A DNA stretch of 64,000 bases from Drosophila pseudoobscura (GCF_009870125.1 NC_046683.1:19105001-19169000); one strand, 5' to 3'; shown: positions 9,718 to 21,109, counted from the stretch's first letter. Notes: generated by a model not told the origin, from the letters alone. Program-made: numbers and translations.

Positions 9718-12700
9718 TTATTGTTTTAAATCCTTGGCGTGAAACTTCCCTATTAATTTACCCTGCAGATCTTCCACCTCATAGTAACAATTTCCTAGCT
9801 TCTGTCGTATCCGACTTTTTATAAACGCTGGTGCTAGTTTAGCGCTAAAGCCCTTCGCGAAATTGCTTTGCTGGAAATTTCGCCGATATATCTCCTGGCC
9901 TACATCAAATGACACCTGCCGACTGCGCAAATTGTATGTTCTTTCATTCCTAGCGTGTTGTGCGTGCATCGTATCCTTTGCCTTATGTCTGATGAGGTCA
10001 AACGAATCCTCTTTACCAAACTGTACAGTGCGATCTTCCAGCATCTGTAAATTTCTTAACAGCCTGTAGCTGGCTCCATCGACAATCATGTGCTGGCCAA
10101 AAGCGAGGCGATAAGGAGTCGTATTTATGGCTGAATGGACCGAGGAACGCAGCGCACAGCAAATGTTACTGAGCTGCTCATCCCAATTCTTTTGATCAGG
10201 CCGGACATATGATTTCATTGCAGCTATCACCGATCGGTTTACTCGTTCTGATGCGTTTGCCTGCGGAGCGTAAACAGCAGTATACCTGTGCACAATATGA
10301 TATTTCCCTAGCAGCGCATTAAACACCTCCGACCTGAACTGTACACCATTATCCGAAACAATTGTTTCAGGAACCCCAAAACAATGGAACAAATCTTCTT
10401 CCAGATACCGTGCCACGACATCCGCAGTAAACTTTTTTACTGGCTTTAAGAAAGGAAACTTCGACAAGTGATCAACCACAATAAAAATCCCTATGTGCCC
10501 AGAACGACTTCGGGGATACGGCCCCAGGAAATCGACAAACAGTTTCTGGAAAAACCTATCCGATGTACCAATGTTCCCTAAAGGCGGTCGAAGGGTATGA
10601 TTGGGATGCTTTGTGCTCTTGCATACATGGCAATTATTTATATATGTCCTTACGTCGGACACCAAATTCGGCCAATAGTAGAAACGCCTAAGTTTTTCTA
10701 ATGTTTTGTTTATCCCACAGTGAGCTGATAGCTGGTTTTCGTGAGCGTCTTTTAAGGTTTCCTCGACTAATCCTCGTGGTATCCAAAGCTTCCAACATAA
10801 ATCGTCAGCTACCTTGTCTCCCGCCGCGTGCTCGGCGCGTCGGTATATATACCCATCTACGATTTTCAAATCTGGAGTCTTGGACGCGTTTTCAACGAGT
10901 TTGTCTCTTAGGGCTACATACTCCGGCGACCTAAATTCTTCTGACTGAAGGTCAACAATGCTGGACAAAACTAATGCCGATAAGTCTTCGGTATTTGTGC
11001 GCGAAAGAGCATCTGGGACTACGTTTTGGCTACCTTTTCTATGCTGGATTTTAAACGGGAACCCCTGAAGTTTTAAGGACCATCTAGCTAACCGTGAACT
11101 GAGATCCGACTGGGTCATTAGCCATTTTAAAGATGCATGGTCTGTTATGATGATGAACTCCTGCCCTTCGATGTAAGCCCTAAACTTCTTAACCGCCAAA
11201 ACTGCTGCCAAACACTCTTTTTCGGTCACTGTGTAATTCCGTTGGCATTTATTTAGCTTCCGTGACATGAAAGCCACAGGTACTTCATCCTTGTCCTCAT
11301 TGGTCTGCATCAACACGGCCCCCACGCCTGAGTCACTTGCATCACAATGTATGCTAAATGGTATATTGAAATTCGGGCTATGCAAAACTGGGGCTGTGCT
11401 CATACGTTCCTTTAATAATTCGAACGACTTTTGTGCTTCTTCGCTCCAAACAAAGCTACGCTTTTGCTTTAGAGTATCTGTTAAAGGGGCGGCCAATGCA
11501 GCATAGTTCCGGATGAACTTATGATACCATCCAGTTAAGCCAAGGAAACGTCGAACTTGCTTAATTGAACGAGGTACTGGAAAATCGGTAACAGCTGCTA
11601 TTTTGTCTGGATCGGTATTAATCGTGCCATTACCAATTACGTGACCTAAATATTTGACCTCCTTTATACAAAAATGACTCTTTTCAACATTTAGGGTTAA
11701 ATTTGCTATTTTAAATTGAGTAGCTAGAATTCCTAATACCTCCAGATGCCGCTCAAATGTGTCAGACACGATCAAGAGGTCATCAAGGTAGATGAAAACT
11801 TCATTTCGGAGATTTGCGGGGATAACCTTATCCATGAGCCTTGACATGGTCTGAGGTGAGTTAGTTAGCCCAAATGGCATCACGGTGAACTGATAAAGAG
11901 GCCTCCCGGGAACAGTAAACGCCGTTTTATCCCGCGATTTCTTATCGAGCGGTATCTGCCAAAATGCGTCTTTTAGATCCAAGCTTGTAATGAACTCGGC
12001 CTTGGGCAATCTCGCCAAAATACCATCGATAAGCGGCATAGGGTATGCGTCCTTTACTGTAGAGTCGTTGAGTTTCCTGCTATCGATGCATAGTCGAACT
12101 TTGCCAGGTTTGCGCACTAATACTACTGGTGAGGACCAACTACTATTTGATTCTTCGATTACCCCCAGCTTAAGCATTCGATCCAATTCATTGTACATCA
12201 GCTTCTCTATAGCAGGTGAAACTGGATAGTGACGCTGTTTGATTGGTTTTGCGTCAGCTATATCAATCGAATGCGATATCAAGGTGGTGCGTCCTAAACC
12301 TTTGATAGCAAAGGAGGGAAACAGAAGAATGGCAGCTGCTAGTGTTTTTTGTTGATGTACAGTTAATGACCTACTTAAGGGATCGCTCACTGACAAAACC
12401 GATAGTTGCTCACTTAAAAGAGAAACTGGAAGCAAGTTAAACGCCTTCCAAAAATCTATACCCAAATAAAGGTCTCCCGATAAAGATGGGACTACGAAAA
12501 AGGTTATCTTCTTGGATTCGCCTCGATAGCTAACCTCTGTCGTCAGTCGACCAATAATATCCTGCGATTTTCCATCGGCCGTCTTCACCGTGGCCGATAA
12601 ACGCTTATATTCAGTTTTCTCCATTACGTCTTTCGCCAGATGACCGCCAATACAGCACACGGACGCACCGGTGTCCAAAAGGCCGACTACCGTGTTACCC

Positions 12701-13014
12701 AGTAGAGTGACTTGGGCATATGGGCGGAAGTCATGGAGTTTCCCAATTACTGTCTCTAATAGCATTTTGCGTTCGGCCCTAGTTTGACGGTTGAAGGCGA
12801 TCCTACGCAATCGCGAACGAGTGCTACTTTTGCCGGGAGTGGAATAATTAATGGATTGCTGTAAGTCAGGGTGATATGACGCGGCCGGTAATAAGTTATG
12901 TAGCAATTTTGGAGTCTCATCTAATCTGTATTCGTCCCCCTCGAGACAACTTGTTTGCGTGCACTTTTCGGTTGTGCACGCGCTGCTAAGTTTTTTGTGG
13001 CATTCGAGCTGCAA
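9718..13014 (-). CDS. pol: pol polyprotein of the LTR retrotransposon
   Basis: About 1,098 residues. In order: aspartic protease with LLDTGAS at about 112-118; reverse transcriptase with YLDD at about 409-412 and the LDLKDAFWQIPL block near 345-356; RNase H around 520-660 (ITDHASLKWL); integrase with an HHCC zinc domain (ending NNCHVC) and a DDE core that begins FVDFLGPYPRSRSG. The frame has no ATG at its start and overlaps the end of gag by about 94 bases in the -1 register, which fits the -1 ribosomal frameshift used by gypsy-type elements. It copies and inserts the element's own DNA; no host role is implied. The frame is open throughout. Confidence 0.93.
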   Translation of the reverse strand: MQLECHKKLSSACTTEKCTQTSCLEGDEYRLDETPKLLHNLLPAASYHPDLQQSINYSTPGKSSTRSRLRRIAFNRQTRAERKMLLETVIGKLHDFRPYAQVTLLGNTVVGLLDTGASVCCIGGHLAKDVMEKTEYKRLSATVKTADGKSQDIIGRLTTEVSYRGESKKITFFVVPSLSGDLYLGIDFWKAFNLLPVSLLSEQLSVLSVSDPLSRSLTVHQQKTLAAAILLFPSFAIKGLGRTTLISHSIDIADAKPIKQRHYPVSPAIEKLMYNELDRMLKLGVIEESNSSWSSPVVLVRKPGKVRLCIDSRKLNDSTVKDAYPMPLIDGILARLPKAEFITSLDLKDAFWQIPLDKKSRDKTAFTVPGRPLYQFTVMPFGLTNSPQTMSRLMDKVIPANLRNEVFIYLDDLLIVSDTFERHLEVLGILATQFKIANLTLNVEKSHFCIKEVKYLGHVIGNGTINTDPDKIAAVTDFPVPRSIKQVRRFLGLTGWYHKFIRNYAALAAPLTDTLKQKRSFVWSEEAQKSFELLKERMSTAPVLHSPNFNIPFSIHCDASDSGVGAVLMQTNEDKDEVPVAFMSRKLNKCQRNYTVTEKECLAAVLAVKKFRAYIEGQEFIIITDHASLKWLMTQSDLSSRLARWSLKLQGFPFKIQHRKGSQNVVPDALSRTNTEDLSALVLSSIVDLQSEEFRSPEYVALRDKLVENASKTPDLKIVDGYIYRRAEHAAGDKVADDLCWKLWIPRGLVEETLKDAHENQLSAHCGINKTLEKLRRFYYWPNLVSDVRTYINNCHVCKSTKHPNHTLRPPLGNIGTSDRFFQKLFVDFLGPYPRSRSGHIGIFIVVDHLSKFPFLKPVKKFTADVVARYLEEDLFHCFGVPETIVSDNGVQFRSEVFNALLGKYHIVHRYTAVYAPQANASERVNRSVIAAMKSYVRPDQKNWDEQLSNICCALRSSVHSAINTTPYRLAFGQHMIVDGASYRLLRNLQMLEDRTVQFGKEDSFDLIRHKAKDTMHAQHARNERTYNLRSRQVSFDVGQEIYRRNFQQSNFAKGFSAKLAPAFIKSRIRQKLGNCYYEVEDLQGKLIGKFHAKDLKQ

Positions 13015-14294
13015 CGGCGGCAGTTTGGCTTATACGTGTCAGCCAATCCACAACCAAAGCAGAAGACTCGCCGTTCTGCTAGACACTCCTGATAACGGTG
13101 GCCCTTCGCCCCGCAATTCCAACAGGAAGCTTCAATGGCAGCTACCTCTACCTCTTCAATATCAGAACTATCGGATTCGGAAATGTGGTCTGTTTGATGT
13201 CCCAACGCACTAATGTTGCGATATTTGGGTTTCGGTATCGCCACTGAAGGTTTGTAGACTGTCCGCATAAAAATTTCGCGTGTTCGCACCAGATGTCTTA
13301 ACTGAGCAATGGTGGAAGCTGGCTCATATAATATTTCTCGCTGAACCTCAGTAAGAAGATTTGCTCTTAGAGTCTCTAACAAAGATTGCTCCGACATGGG
13401 CTGTGTGAGCCGATCTGCCAAAGAGGCGATCACACTGTAAAAATCATCGAACGACTCATTTACGAGCTGTTTACGATCTTCGATTTCCGTCCGGATTATG
13501 CGATCCGTGCGTGAATCTTTGAATTGACCCCTTAACGCTACACATAAGTCATGCCAGCGAATTTGGGACACACTTTTGTGGTATCTCCAATACCACTCAC
13601 TAGCCTTACCCTCAAATAAATTGTTCGAGTTTCGGGCTACTAGTTCGAAGTTCCCATTCATCGTTTGGTGGGTTAAGGCTTCGATTCTATAAATGAAGTC
13701 ATCTATAGACATAGAATCCTTGCCATTGAATCTCAGCTTCCAATTTGCCATTATTTGACTTATACGATCCGGACGTACCTCACCCGGCAGTGGCGCCTGA
13801 CTAAAGATTTGACCATAATCCCGTGTCTGATCCGAAGCTGCCTGCGAGTGTGAATTGGGCAATAAAGGCTGTATATTATGCTGCTCAACGTGTGTCCCTG
13901 ATGACAACTGTTCTATACGGATTGGGGACCTCTCTCTAGAGGAAGCTGTCGAAGCTGCTTGTAAACCTGTACTAATAGCTTGGGAGAGTCTTTCTGTTAG
14001 TTGTGCCATTGCTGCACTCATGGCTAGAGTTTGCTTTGCCATTTCTGCTGAAATTGTGCCTGCCATCACCGTGTACAAAACATCACTTGCCGCTCTATTG
14101 CTCGTAGTCGGCGTGGAAGCATCTAAATTCTCCTGATCTGGTGGAGGGTCAGGCATGGTTGCAGTTTCGACTGGTTTGGTTTTCGATCTAGTAGTCAGTG
14201 AGTGAGAAATAGACGGTGCTCTTTGGTTCGAAGTTGTGGGACGTTCAATGTCTTTTAGGTTAATCAATTTTTCAGGGCTTCGTTTAACCGGCAT
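12921..14294 (-). CDS. gag: gag protein of the LTR retrotransposon
   Basis: About 457 residues starting at an ATG. The N-terminus is proline- and serine-rich, and the central part (about 180-320) has the look of a retrotransposon capsid. One CCHC zinc knuckle is visible near the C-terminus (CWNCGAKGHRYQEC), followed by a second Cys-rich stretch CFGCGLADTYKPNCRRC. Gag would form the particle and bind element RNA. A leader of about 790 bases separates it from the 5' LTR. Confidence 0.9.
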   Translation of the reverse strand: MPVKRSPEKLINLKDIERPTTSNQRAPSISHSLTTRSKTKPVETATMPDPPPDQENLDASTPTTSNRAASDVLYTVMAGTISAEMAKQTLAMSAAMAQLTERLSQAISTGLQAASTASSRERSPIRIEQLSSGTHVEQHNIQPLLPNSHSQAASDQTRDYGQIFSQAPLPGEVRPDRISQIMANWKLRFNGKDSMSIDDFIYRIEALTHQTMNGNFELVARNSNNLFEGKASEWYWRYHKSVSQIRWHDLCVALRGQFKDSRTDRIIRTEIEDRKQLVNESFDDFYSVIASLADRLTQPMSEQSLLETLRANLLTEVQREILYEPASTIAQLRHLVRTREIFMRTVYKPSVAIPKPKYRNISALGHQTDHISESDSSDIEEVEVAAIEASCWNCGAKGHRYQECLAERRVFCFGCGLADTYKPNCRRCSSNATKNLAARAQPKSARKQVVSRGTNTD

Positions 14295-15042
14295 TGCTCT
14301 TGACTCGCTTAATTAAATTAATTTTGTATAACGCTAAGAAAAAAATTGTATAAAAGAAGGAATTTGTAGAAACTGTTTGGTTGCCATGCTATCGTTTCAT
14401 ATGGTTGTGACGGTCTTAATCAGCTGTTCTAATGTGAGCTTGTCAATATAGTACAGATTAGAATAGAAAACGAAAAGAGTACACGATAAAATATTATTTT
14501 CCGTCAGTGGCGGCTACGCTGTAACTCACTAAGCTCCAGCAAACAATATTAGGAAGTATACATAAGTGAAACACAAAGGAAGCAAAGAAGGAAGGGAGAT
14601 ATGTTACATAGGAGTGAACTTTCCTGAGAAGGTATCACGATTCCAAAGGCAACTGATAGGTATGATTGTCCTCAAGCAAGGTAAACGGGATGGCCGTAGG
14701 TCTTGACTCCACGTGTAACCAATAAGCAACGCCTACTATGCAGTATGAACAATCCACCCAAGGATTCTAATGACTTTATACTATTAAATTTTGGAGTTAT
14801 AACCATTTAAAGTTATAACGCTTCCAGAAACTCTCCATAAAGCACATGAGTTAACTGTTTTAGTGGAGTCCAGGTAGTAAAGCAATTTTAAGCTTTAGCT
14901 ATCTCCATAGAGCTCTAACCATTAACAGAACAAGGAACCGAGAACCAATCGAACAAGTGTTAGGAACTATATTATCAGATGTAATTGATAAGATTGAAGA
15001 CTATCGGTTGGGGTCAGCCAGGATGGCTGCTTCGGGCCCCAC

Positions 15043-15053
15043 GTTGGGCGCCA
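15043..15053 (-). other. Primer-binding site, tRNA-Lys type
   Basis: TGGCGCCCAAC on the minus strand, about 32 bases inside the 5' LTR, like the gypsy primer site complementary to the tRNA-Lys 3' end. Confidence 0.75.
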
Positions 15054-15085
15054 AATAAGATTATAATATATCTATAAGTTAGAAC

Positions 15086-17270
15086 TGTAGCATACAACGT
15101 ATAGCGATACGCTATCATAACGAGCTGATCTTATTGTAGCGACCAGAGGAGCACGCGCTGGTTCCGGCTTCTATTTGTCGTCGGCAAGGGGGGGTGAGGA
15201 TTTACCACTGTGCTACCTGCTCGCATTGGATACATATAATAATATTGATTTCGCGTGCTGTTTTCCTCCCTAACACATGATCGATCGGACTGGACATACA
15301 GAAAAGAAACTACCAAGAGTGACAAGCTATGCACACATAGAGGTTGCTCTGCAAAGAAAACAGAACATGCTGAAGTACGGGTTGTGCTGCTGAGTAGCTG
15401 TAGGTGTAGCAGCGTTTTGCCCACCCTACCTTGACCATCTGGGCCGCAAAGCCATATTAGTGGCCGATGATCCCTAAAACCCCCAGACTCACTTCATTTC
15501 CATAATCCACTCGGCATGGCGCCCTAAAATAATTTAGTTCATTATCGATTTCATTTTAAAACTTATTTATTACTTGACACAGGGGCATTTCCCTACTCTA
15601 CTTAAACTCCCAATTGACTCAATAACTATTTTAGCGAACAACAGGATTCGAGAATATTCCAGGTTGGAACTTAAAATAATACTAATAATAATTAAAATAG
15701 AAGAATTATAACTAAATAGAAAAAAAGAAGTAAATGTGTATATAATAAAAAAACAGTATATGTATATAGGAGGTAGCCGCTAAACTGGCATACAAATTTA
15801 ACAGAGCATTTGTGACAACAACAAAAAACCCATGGTTACTGTTCTTGCTATCTCTTCCGGCATGTGGATCTGCCCAACTGTTTTACCTCTCCCCTTCCTT
15901 CTTTCCTATACCTCTCCTTCTCTCACGCTCATGCATGCAATTTATTTAGAGTAAAGCAATATTCTTTCACTTACGCGCCATCCATCTCCAAAAGCGCTTT
16001 TGTCGAAGACGATCCGCTTGCTATAATTGCTGTAAATGTAATTTTTATTGGGAGAGCACAACAACAAAAAGAGAAAAGAAGAGAAAGAACAAGGCGCGCA
16101 GAGGCTTTCGGGGGGCTGCTTTTTTTTCTTTGCTTTTGAGCATTGATATTGTATTTCTATTCCCTTATGCCTTTCTTTTCTTTGGGCTCCACATAGGGCT
16201 AGCCCTTACGGTTTAAGGGAAAAGAAAAGCAAGACTGAATTAACGGCGCTGCACTGCCGAAAGGGGAGCAAGGTATTTGTATTCGTACTCACTAAGACCT
16301 TGCCTATTGGCTCATGGGTATAATTTTGATCTGGGTTTTTATTTCCTCTACTTTTTTTTTCACTAAGCCAGGTCGGCCGAGGGCAAGATATTTACGCAAA
16401 AAAAACTTGGGGCACAAAAAAAAATGTTCACTATTCCGCTTTTAGTTTCGCAGCTTCCCGGCGCCGACGATGCTGCTGATGCACTGAGTCGGACCCACAG
16501 CTGGAGCGGCGGACTCTCTGCCTTGCGCTTCTCTGCGCCAGCGGCGAATTCGATCGGTTCTTGTGTTTTTTTTCGGGAGCGCAGTCTCTTCTCTTCCCTT
16601 TCTATGGCCAGCTGGTTGTGGCTGCGGCCGGCTCGGTCATCGATCCCAATTATCTTTTTCCGCTATTCTCCCTTGGAAATCTGCTTGGCACAAAGTGCCA
16701 ATTCGCTATGTGGCGATTGGCACTCTTGTTATATTAACTTGCAAATGGACGTCCGAAACAAAAAAAAGAGACCACTTTCGGATGCCTTGCCTCCGGCGTG
16801 GGGTAAGAATGGAACGCCCCCTTACTGGGGTGGCAAATTTCTTTTCGATTTCTTTATGGTATAATTTGCAACACGATTCTTTTGTTTGTCTTTTTTTCTT
16901 TGATTTAGCACTGGCGCGAGGTTTAGTTATGTTTTTCCGCTAATATTTCCTCTTTCCACCACAAACACTACCTTCTGAAGTGGGGCCCAAAATCGAAAAG
17001 AGCGACCGTAGCTGGACTTGCATTCACGAACCCTCCTAACAGCGAAAGTGCCAACCACCATTTCCCTCGAGTTAACATAACCGCGGCCGACTCTCTCCCG
17101 AGTCCGACCGTCTGCCCAAAAAGTACCCGTCGATCACGAGCAATAGGGGCGCTAAACGCAATTACGATATTCCCTGGATTTAAAATTTTTGATTAGTTTT
17201 TTTTTTTTCGTTCTTTTATTTTTGTTGTTGTTGTAGTAATATTTTTGTAGCTGGTTCAAGCGTCACTACA
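15086..17270 (-). repeat. 5' LTR of the gypsy element
   Basis: 2,185 bases, same ends and length as the 3' LTR. It should hold the promoter of the element. It ends at 17,270 with ACTACA, followed by the right CTGA duplication. Confidence 0.93.
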
Positions 17271-17274
17271 CTGA
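17271..17274. repeat. Target-site duplication (right), CTGA
   Basis: CTGA following the LTR; the spacer then continues as CCAAAACTAACC. Confidence 0.9.
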
Positions 17275-17488
17275 CCAAAACTAACCATAGGATACAGGAT
17301 GTGTTTTTAGTTCAAACGACTAGACTAGGATCTGCTGGCAGGGATCGGATGTGGTATGGGGTGCCTGTATTTATGCATTTACTTAGAAAAAGAAAACCAA
17401 ATGCCGTTCCCCTTCGAACAATAGTAATATAAATTTTAATTGTATCCATGACCCTTGGCCAAAATATAATTCAAGGAAAATAAAAACG

Positions 17489-18629
17489 AAACGAGGGGGA
17501 ACGTTGTGAGTTGCTGCGGACACCGCAACTCTACGGTTATACCCGATACTAAGTCAGTATGGCTCTCCTCCGGCAGACGCTGCTAATATTTAACGACACG
17601 ACAAAGAGTGCGTGCGAGAGAGACAGAAAATCAGTCTGAGCTACGCGCTGCGTAGCCACTGCAAATTGATTTGTTCCTTTTGGCTATAAAAATGATCTGA
17701 TCTGATCCAGATTCACCAATCTGATAGATATGGTCATTATCTATGATTCTGCGTTTTTAGTTTTATCAAATTTGCAATATTGTGGATGCAACAGATTTTC
17801 GTCCTTTGTGGTGGCGGAAGGGGGTGGGACGAAATTTTGAGATATACGTTTTATAGTGACATCTTAAAGGAGTGTGTGTACCAAATTTGGTTACTCTAGC
17901 CTTAATAGTCTCTGAGATTTGTGGTTGCCTCAGATTTTCGTCCTTTGCGGGGGCGGAAGGGGGTGTGGCGAAATTTGGACAGGAAACGGTCAAGGTCCGA
18001 TATCACAGGAGTGTGGATACCAAATTTGGTTGCTCTGGCTTTTATAGGTTCTGAGATCCTTGAACTCATATTTTGCAATTGGCAAAACCGACCATGAAAC
18101 CTGTGTGTTAGAGTGAGACAGAGCGAGAAAGAGTGAAATTGTTTTCGTGATTCTGGCTGTAATAATTATACGATCTGGTTTAGATTTTGCACTCTAGAAG
18201 ATATAGTCATCTTCTACGATTCTGCGTTTTTAGTTTTCTCGTATCGTCGAAATTGTGGATGCCACAGATTTTCGCCCTTTGTGGGGGCGGAAGTGGGCGG
18301 GGCAAAGTTTTGAAATATTTTTGGAGCAGTGACATATCACAGAAGTCTGGATCCAAAACATCGTTGCTCTAGCTCTTATAGTCTTTGAGCATTAGGCGCT
18401 GAAGGGGACGGACAGACGGACAGACGGACAGACGGACGGACGGACAGACGGACAGACGGACGGACGGACAGACGGACAGACAGACATGGCTCAATCGACT
18501 CGGCTATTGATGCTGATCAAGAATATATATACTTTATAGGGTCGGAAACGATTCCTTCTGGACGTTACACACATCCACTTTTACCACAAATCTAATATAC
18601 CCCAATACTCATTTTGAGTATCGGGTATA
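17489..18629 (-). mobile_element. DINE-1/INE-1 Helitron-like element, copy c (diverged)
   Basis: About 1,141 bases with the same termini, 3' hairpin and block order as the other copies, but many base differences throughout (for example GACATCTTAAAGG in place of GAGATCTAACAGA) and a longer (GACG/GACA)n microsatellite at about 18,408-18,484. It sits 57 bases downstream of 5S copy 13, at the same spacer site as the other three. Confidence 0.92.
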
Positions 18630-18685
18630 AAAAGAAAAACGAAACGAAAATACGGCAAAAGGCAAAAGGCAAAAAGTTGGTGACG

Positions 18686-18805
18686 AAGCCAACAACACGC
18701 GGTGTTCCCAAGCGGTCCCCCATCTAAGTACTAACCGCGCCCGACGCTGCTTAATTTCGGTGATCGGACGAGAACCGATGTATTCAGCGTAGTATGGTCG
18801 TTGGC
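18686..18805 (-). rRNA. 5SrRNA: 5S rRNA, copy 13
   Basis: Consensus 120-base gene between DINE-1 copies c and d. Its upstream spacer is a mosaic of the two spacer types (GGTGGTTTTCC with ACCATAGG). Confidence 0.97.
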
Positions 18806-19070
18806 GAAAGCCTGGGAGCTGAACGGTGGTTTTCCTTTGTGTTCTGCCTTCGACTGACCAAAACTAACCATAGGATGTGTTTTTAGTTCAAACGACTAGA
18901 CTAGGATCTGCTGGCAGGGATTGGATGTGTTATGGGGTGCCTGTATTTATGCATTTACTTAGAAAAAGAAAACCAAATGCCGTTCCCCTTCGAACAATAG
19001 TAATATAAATTTTAATTGTATCCATGACCCTTGGCCAAAATATAATTCAAGGAAAATAAAAACGAAAAAT

Positions 19071-20196
19071 AAAACGAGGGGGAACGTTGTGAGTTGCTGC
19101 GGACACCGCAACTCTACAGTTATACCCGATACTAAGTCAGTATGGCTCTCCTCCGGCAGACGCCGCTAATATTAAACGACACGACAAAGAGTGCGTGCGA
19201 GAGAGACAGAAAATCAGTCTGAGCGTGACGTCGGGCGCTGCGTAGCCACTGCAAATTGATTTGTTTCCTTTCGCTATAAAAATGATCTGATCTGATCCAG
19301 ATTCAGCAATCTGATAGATATGGTCGCTATCTATGATTCTGCGTTTTTAGTTTTCTCGAATCTGCAATATTGTGGATGCAACAGATTTTCGTCCTTTGTG
19401 GGGGCGGAAGGGGGTGTGGCGAAATTTTGAGATATACGTTTTATAGTGAGATCTAACAGAAGTGCGGATACCAAATTTGGTTACTCTAGCTTTAATAGTC
19501 TCTGAGATTTGTGAATATCCCCAGATTTGCATCCTTTGCGGGGGCGGAAGGGGGTGTGGCGAAAGTTTGAAACAAACTCGTCTCGGTCCGATATATTAGG
19601 AGTGTGGATACCAAATTTGGTTGCTCTAGCTTTTATAGTCTCTGAGATCTAGGCGCTAATGTTTTACTCTAAGCAAAGCCGCCTATGCTACGTGTGTGTT
19701 AGAGAGAGAAAGGGCGAGAAAAAATGAAATTGTTTTCTTGATGCTGGCTATAATAGTAATACGATCCAATTCAGATTCTGCAGTCTAAAAGATATGGTCA
19801 TTCTCTACGATTCTGCGTTTTTGGTTTTCTTGTATCTTTAAAATTGTGGATGCCACAGATTTTCGCCCTTTGTGGGGGCGGAAGTGGGCGGGGCAAAGTT
19901 TTGAAATATTTTTGGAGCAGTGACATATCACAGAAGTCTAGATCCAAAACATCGTTGCTCTAGCTCTTATAGTCTTTGAGCATTAGGCGCTGAAGGGGAC
20001 GGACAGACAGACAGACGGACAGACGGACGGACCGACAGACGGACAGACAGACATGGCTCAATCGACTCGGCTACTGATGCTGATCAAGAATATATATACT
20101 TTATGGGGTCGGAAACGATTCCTTCTGGACGTTACACACATCCACTTTTACCACAAATCTAATATACCCCAATAATCATTTTGAGTATCGGGTATA
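19071..20196 (-). mobile_element. DINE-1/INE-1 Helitron-like element, copy d
   Basis: 1,126 bases, near-identical to copy b, with only scattered differences from copy a. It is 65 bases downstream of 5S copy 14. The block from this element through the next spacer resembles the block around copy a and 5S copy 2. Confidence 0.93.
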
Positions 20197-20260
20197 AAAA
20201 GAAAAATTAAAAACGAAACGAAAATACGGCAAAAGGCAAAAAGGCAAAAAGTTGGTGACG

Positions 20261-20380
20261 AAGCCAACAACACGCGGTGTTCCCAAGCGGTCCCCCATCT
20301 AAGTACTAACCGCGCCCGACGCTGCTTAATTTCGGTGATCGGACGAGAACCGATGTATTCAGCGTAGTATGGTCGTTGGC
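20261..20380 (-). rRNA. 5SrRNA: 5S rRNA, copy 14
   Basis: Consensus gene. Its upstream spacer carries CTGGTAGGG, seen elsewhere only with copy 2. Confidence 0.97.
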
Positions 20381-20688
20381 GAAAGCCTGGGAGCTGAACG
20401 TTGGTTTCCTTTGTGTTCTGCCTTCGACTGACCAAAACTAACCATAGGATGTGTTTTTAGTTCAAACGACTAGACTAGGATCTGCTGGTAGGGATTGGAT
20501 GTGTTATGGGGTGCCTGTATTTATGCATTTACTTAGAAAAAGAAAACCAAATGCCGTTCCCCTTCGAACAATAGTAATATAAATTTTAATTGGCCAAAAT
20601 ATAATTCAAGGAAAATAAAAACGAAAAAAGAAAAATTAAAAACGAAACGAAAATACGGCAAAAGGCAAAAGGCAAAAAGTTGGTGACG

Positions 20689-20808
20689 AAGCCAACAACA
20701 CGCGGTGTTCCCAAGCGGTCCCCCATCTAAGTACTAACCGCGCCCGACGCTGCTTAATTTCGGTGATCGGACGAGAACCGATGTATTCAGCGTAGTATGG
20801 TCGTTGGC
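20689..20808 (-). rRNA. 5SrRNA: 5S rRNA, copy 15
   Basis: Consensus gene; first unit of the three-unit higher-order repeat (spacer with ACCAAATCTAACAATAAG). Confidence 0.97.
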
Positions 20809-21109
20809 GAAAGCCTGGGAGCTGAACGGTGGTTTTCCTTTGTGTTCTGCCTTCGACTGACCAAATCTAACAATAAGATGGGTTTTAGTTCAAACGACTA
20901 GACTAGGATCTGCTGGCAGGGATTGGATGTGTTATGGGGTGCCTGTATTTATGCATTTACTTAGAAAAAGAAAACCAAATGCCGTTCCCCTTCGAACAAT
21001 AGTAATATAAATTTTAATTGGCCAAAATATAATTCAAGGAAAATAAAAACGAAAAAAGAAAAATTAAAAACGAAACGAAAATACGGCAAAAGGCAAAAAG
21101 TTGGTGACG

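Larger units (their letters stand above)
7452..17270 (-). mobile_element. Ty3/gypsy LTR retrotransposon, Osvaldo/Ulysses-like, whole-looking
   Basis: A 9,819-base element on the minus strand with two 2,185-base LTRs (TGTAG...CTACA), a CTGA target duplication, a primer-binding site of tRNA-Lys type, a gag frame and a pol frame (protease, reverse transcriptase, RNase H, integrase). No envelope frame was seen. The very long LTRs and the gag-pol-only layout resemble Ulysses of D. virilis and Osvaldo of D. buzzatii; the family call is inferred from layout and motifs. I saw no obvious breaks, and the LTRs are almost identical, so insertion is recent. It lies inside a 5S spacer. Confidence 0.93.
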
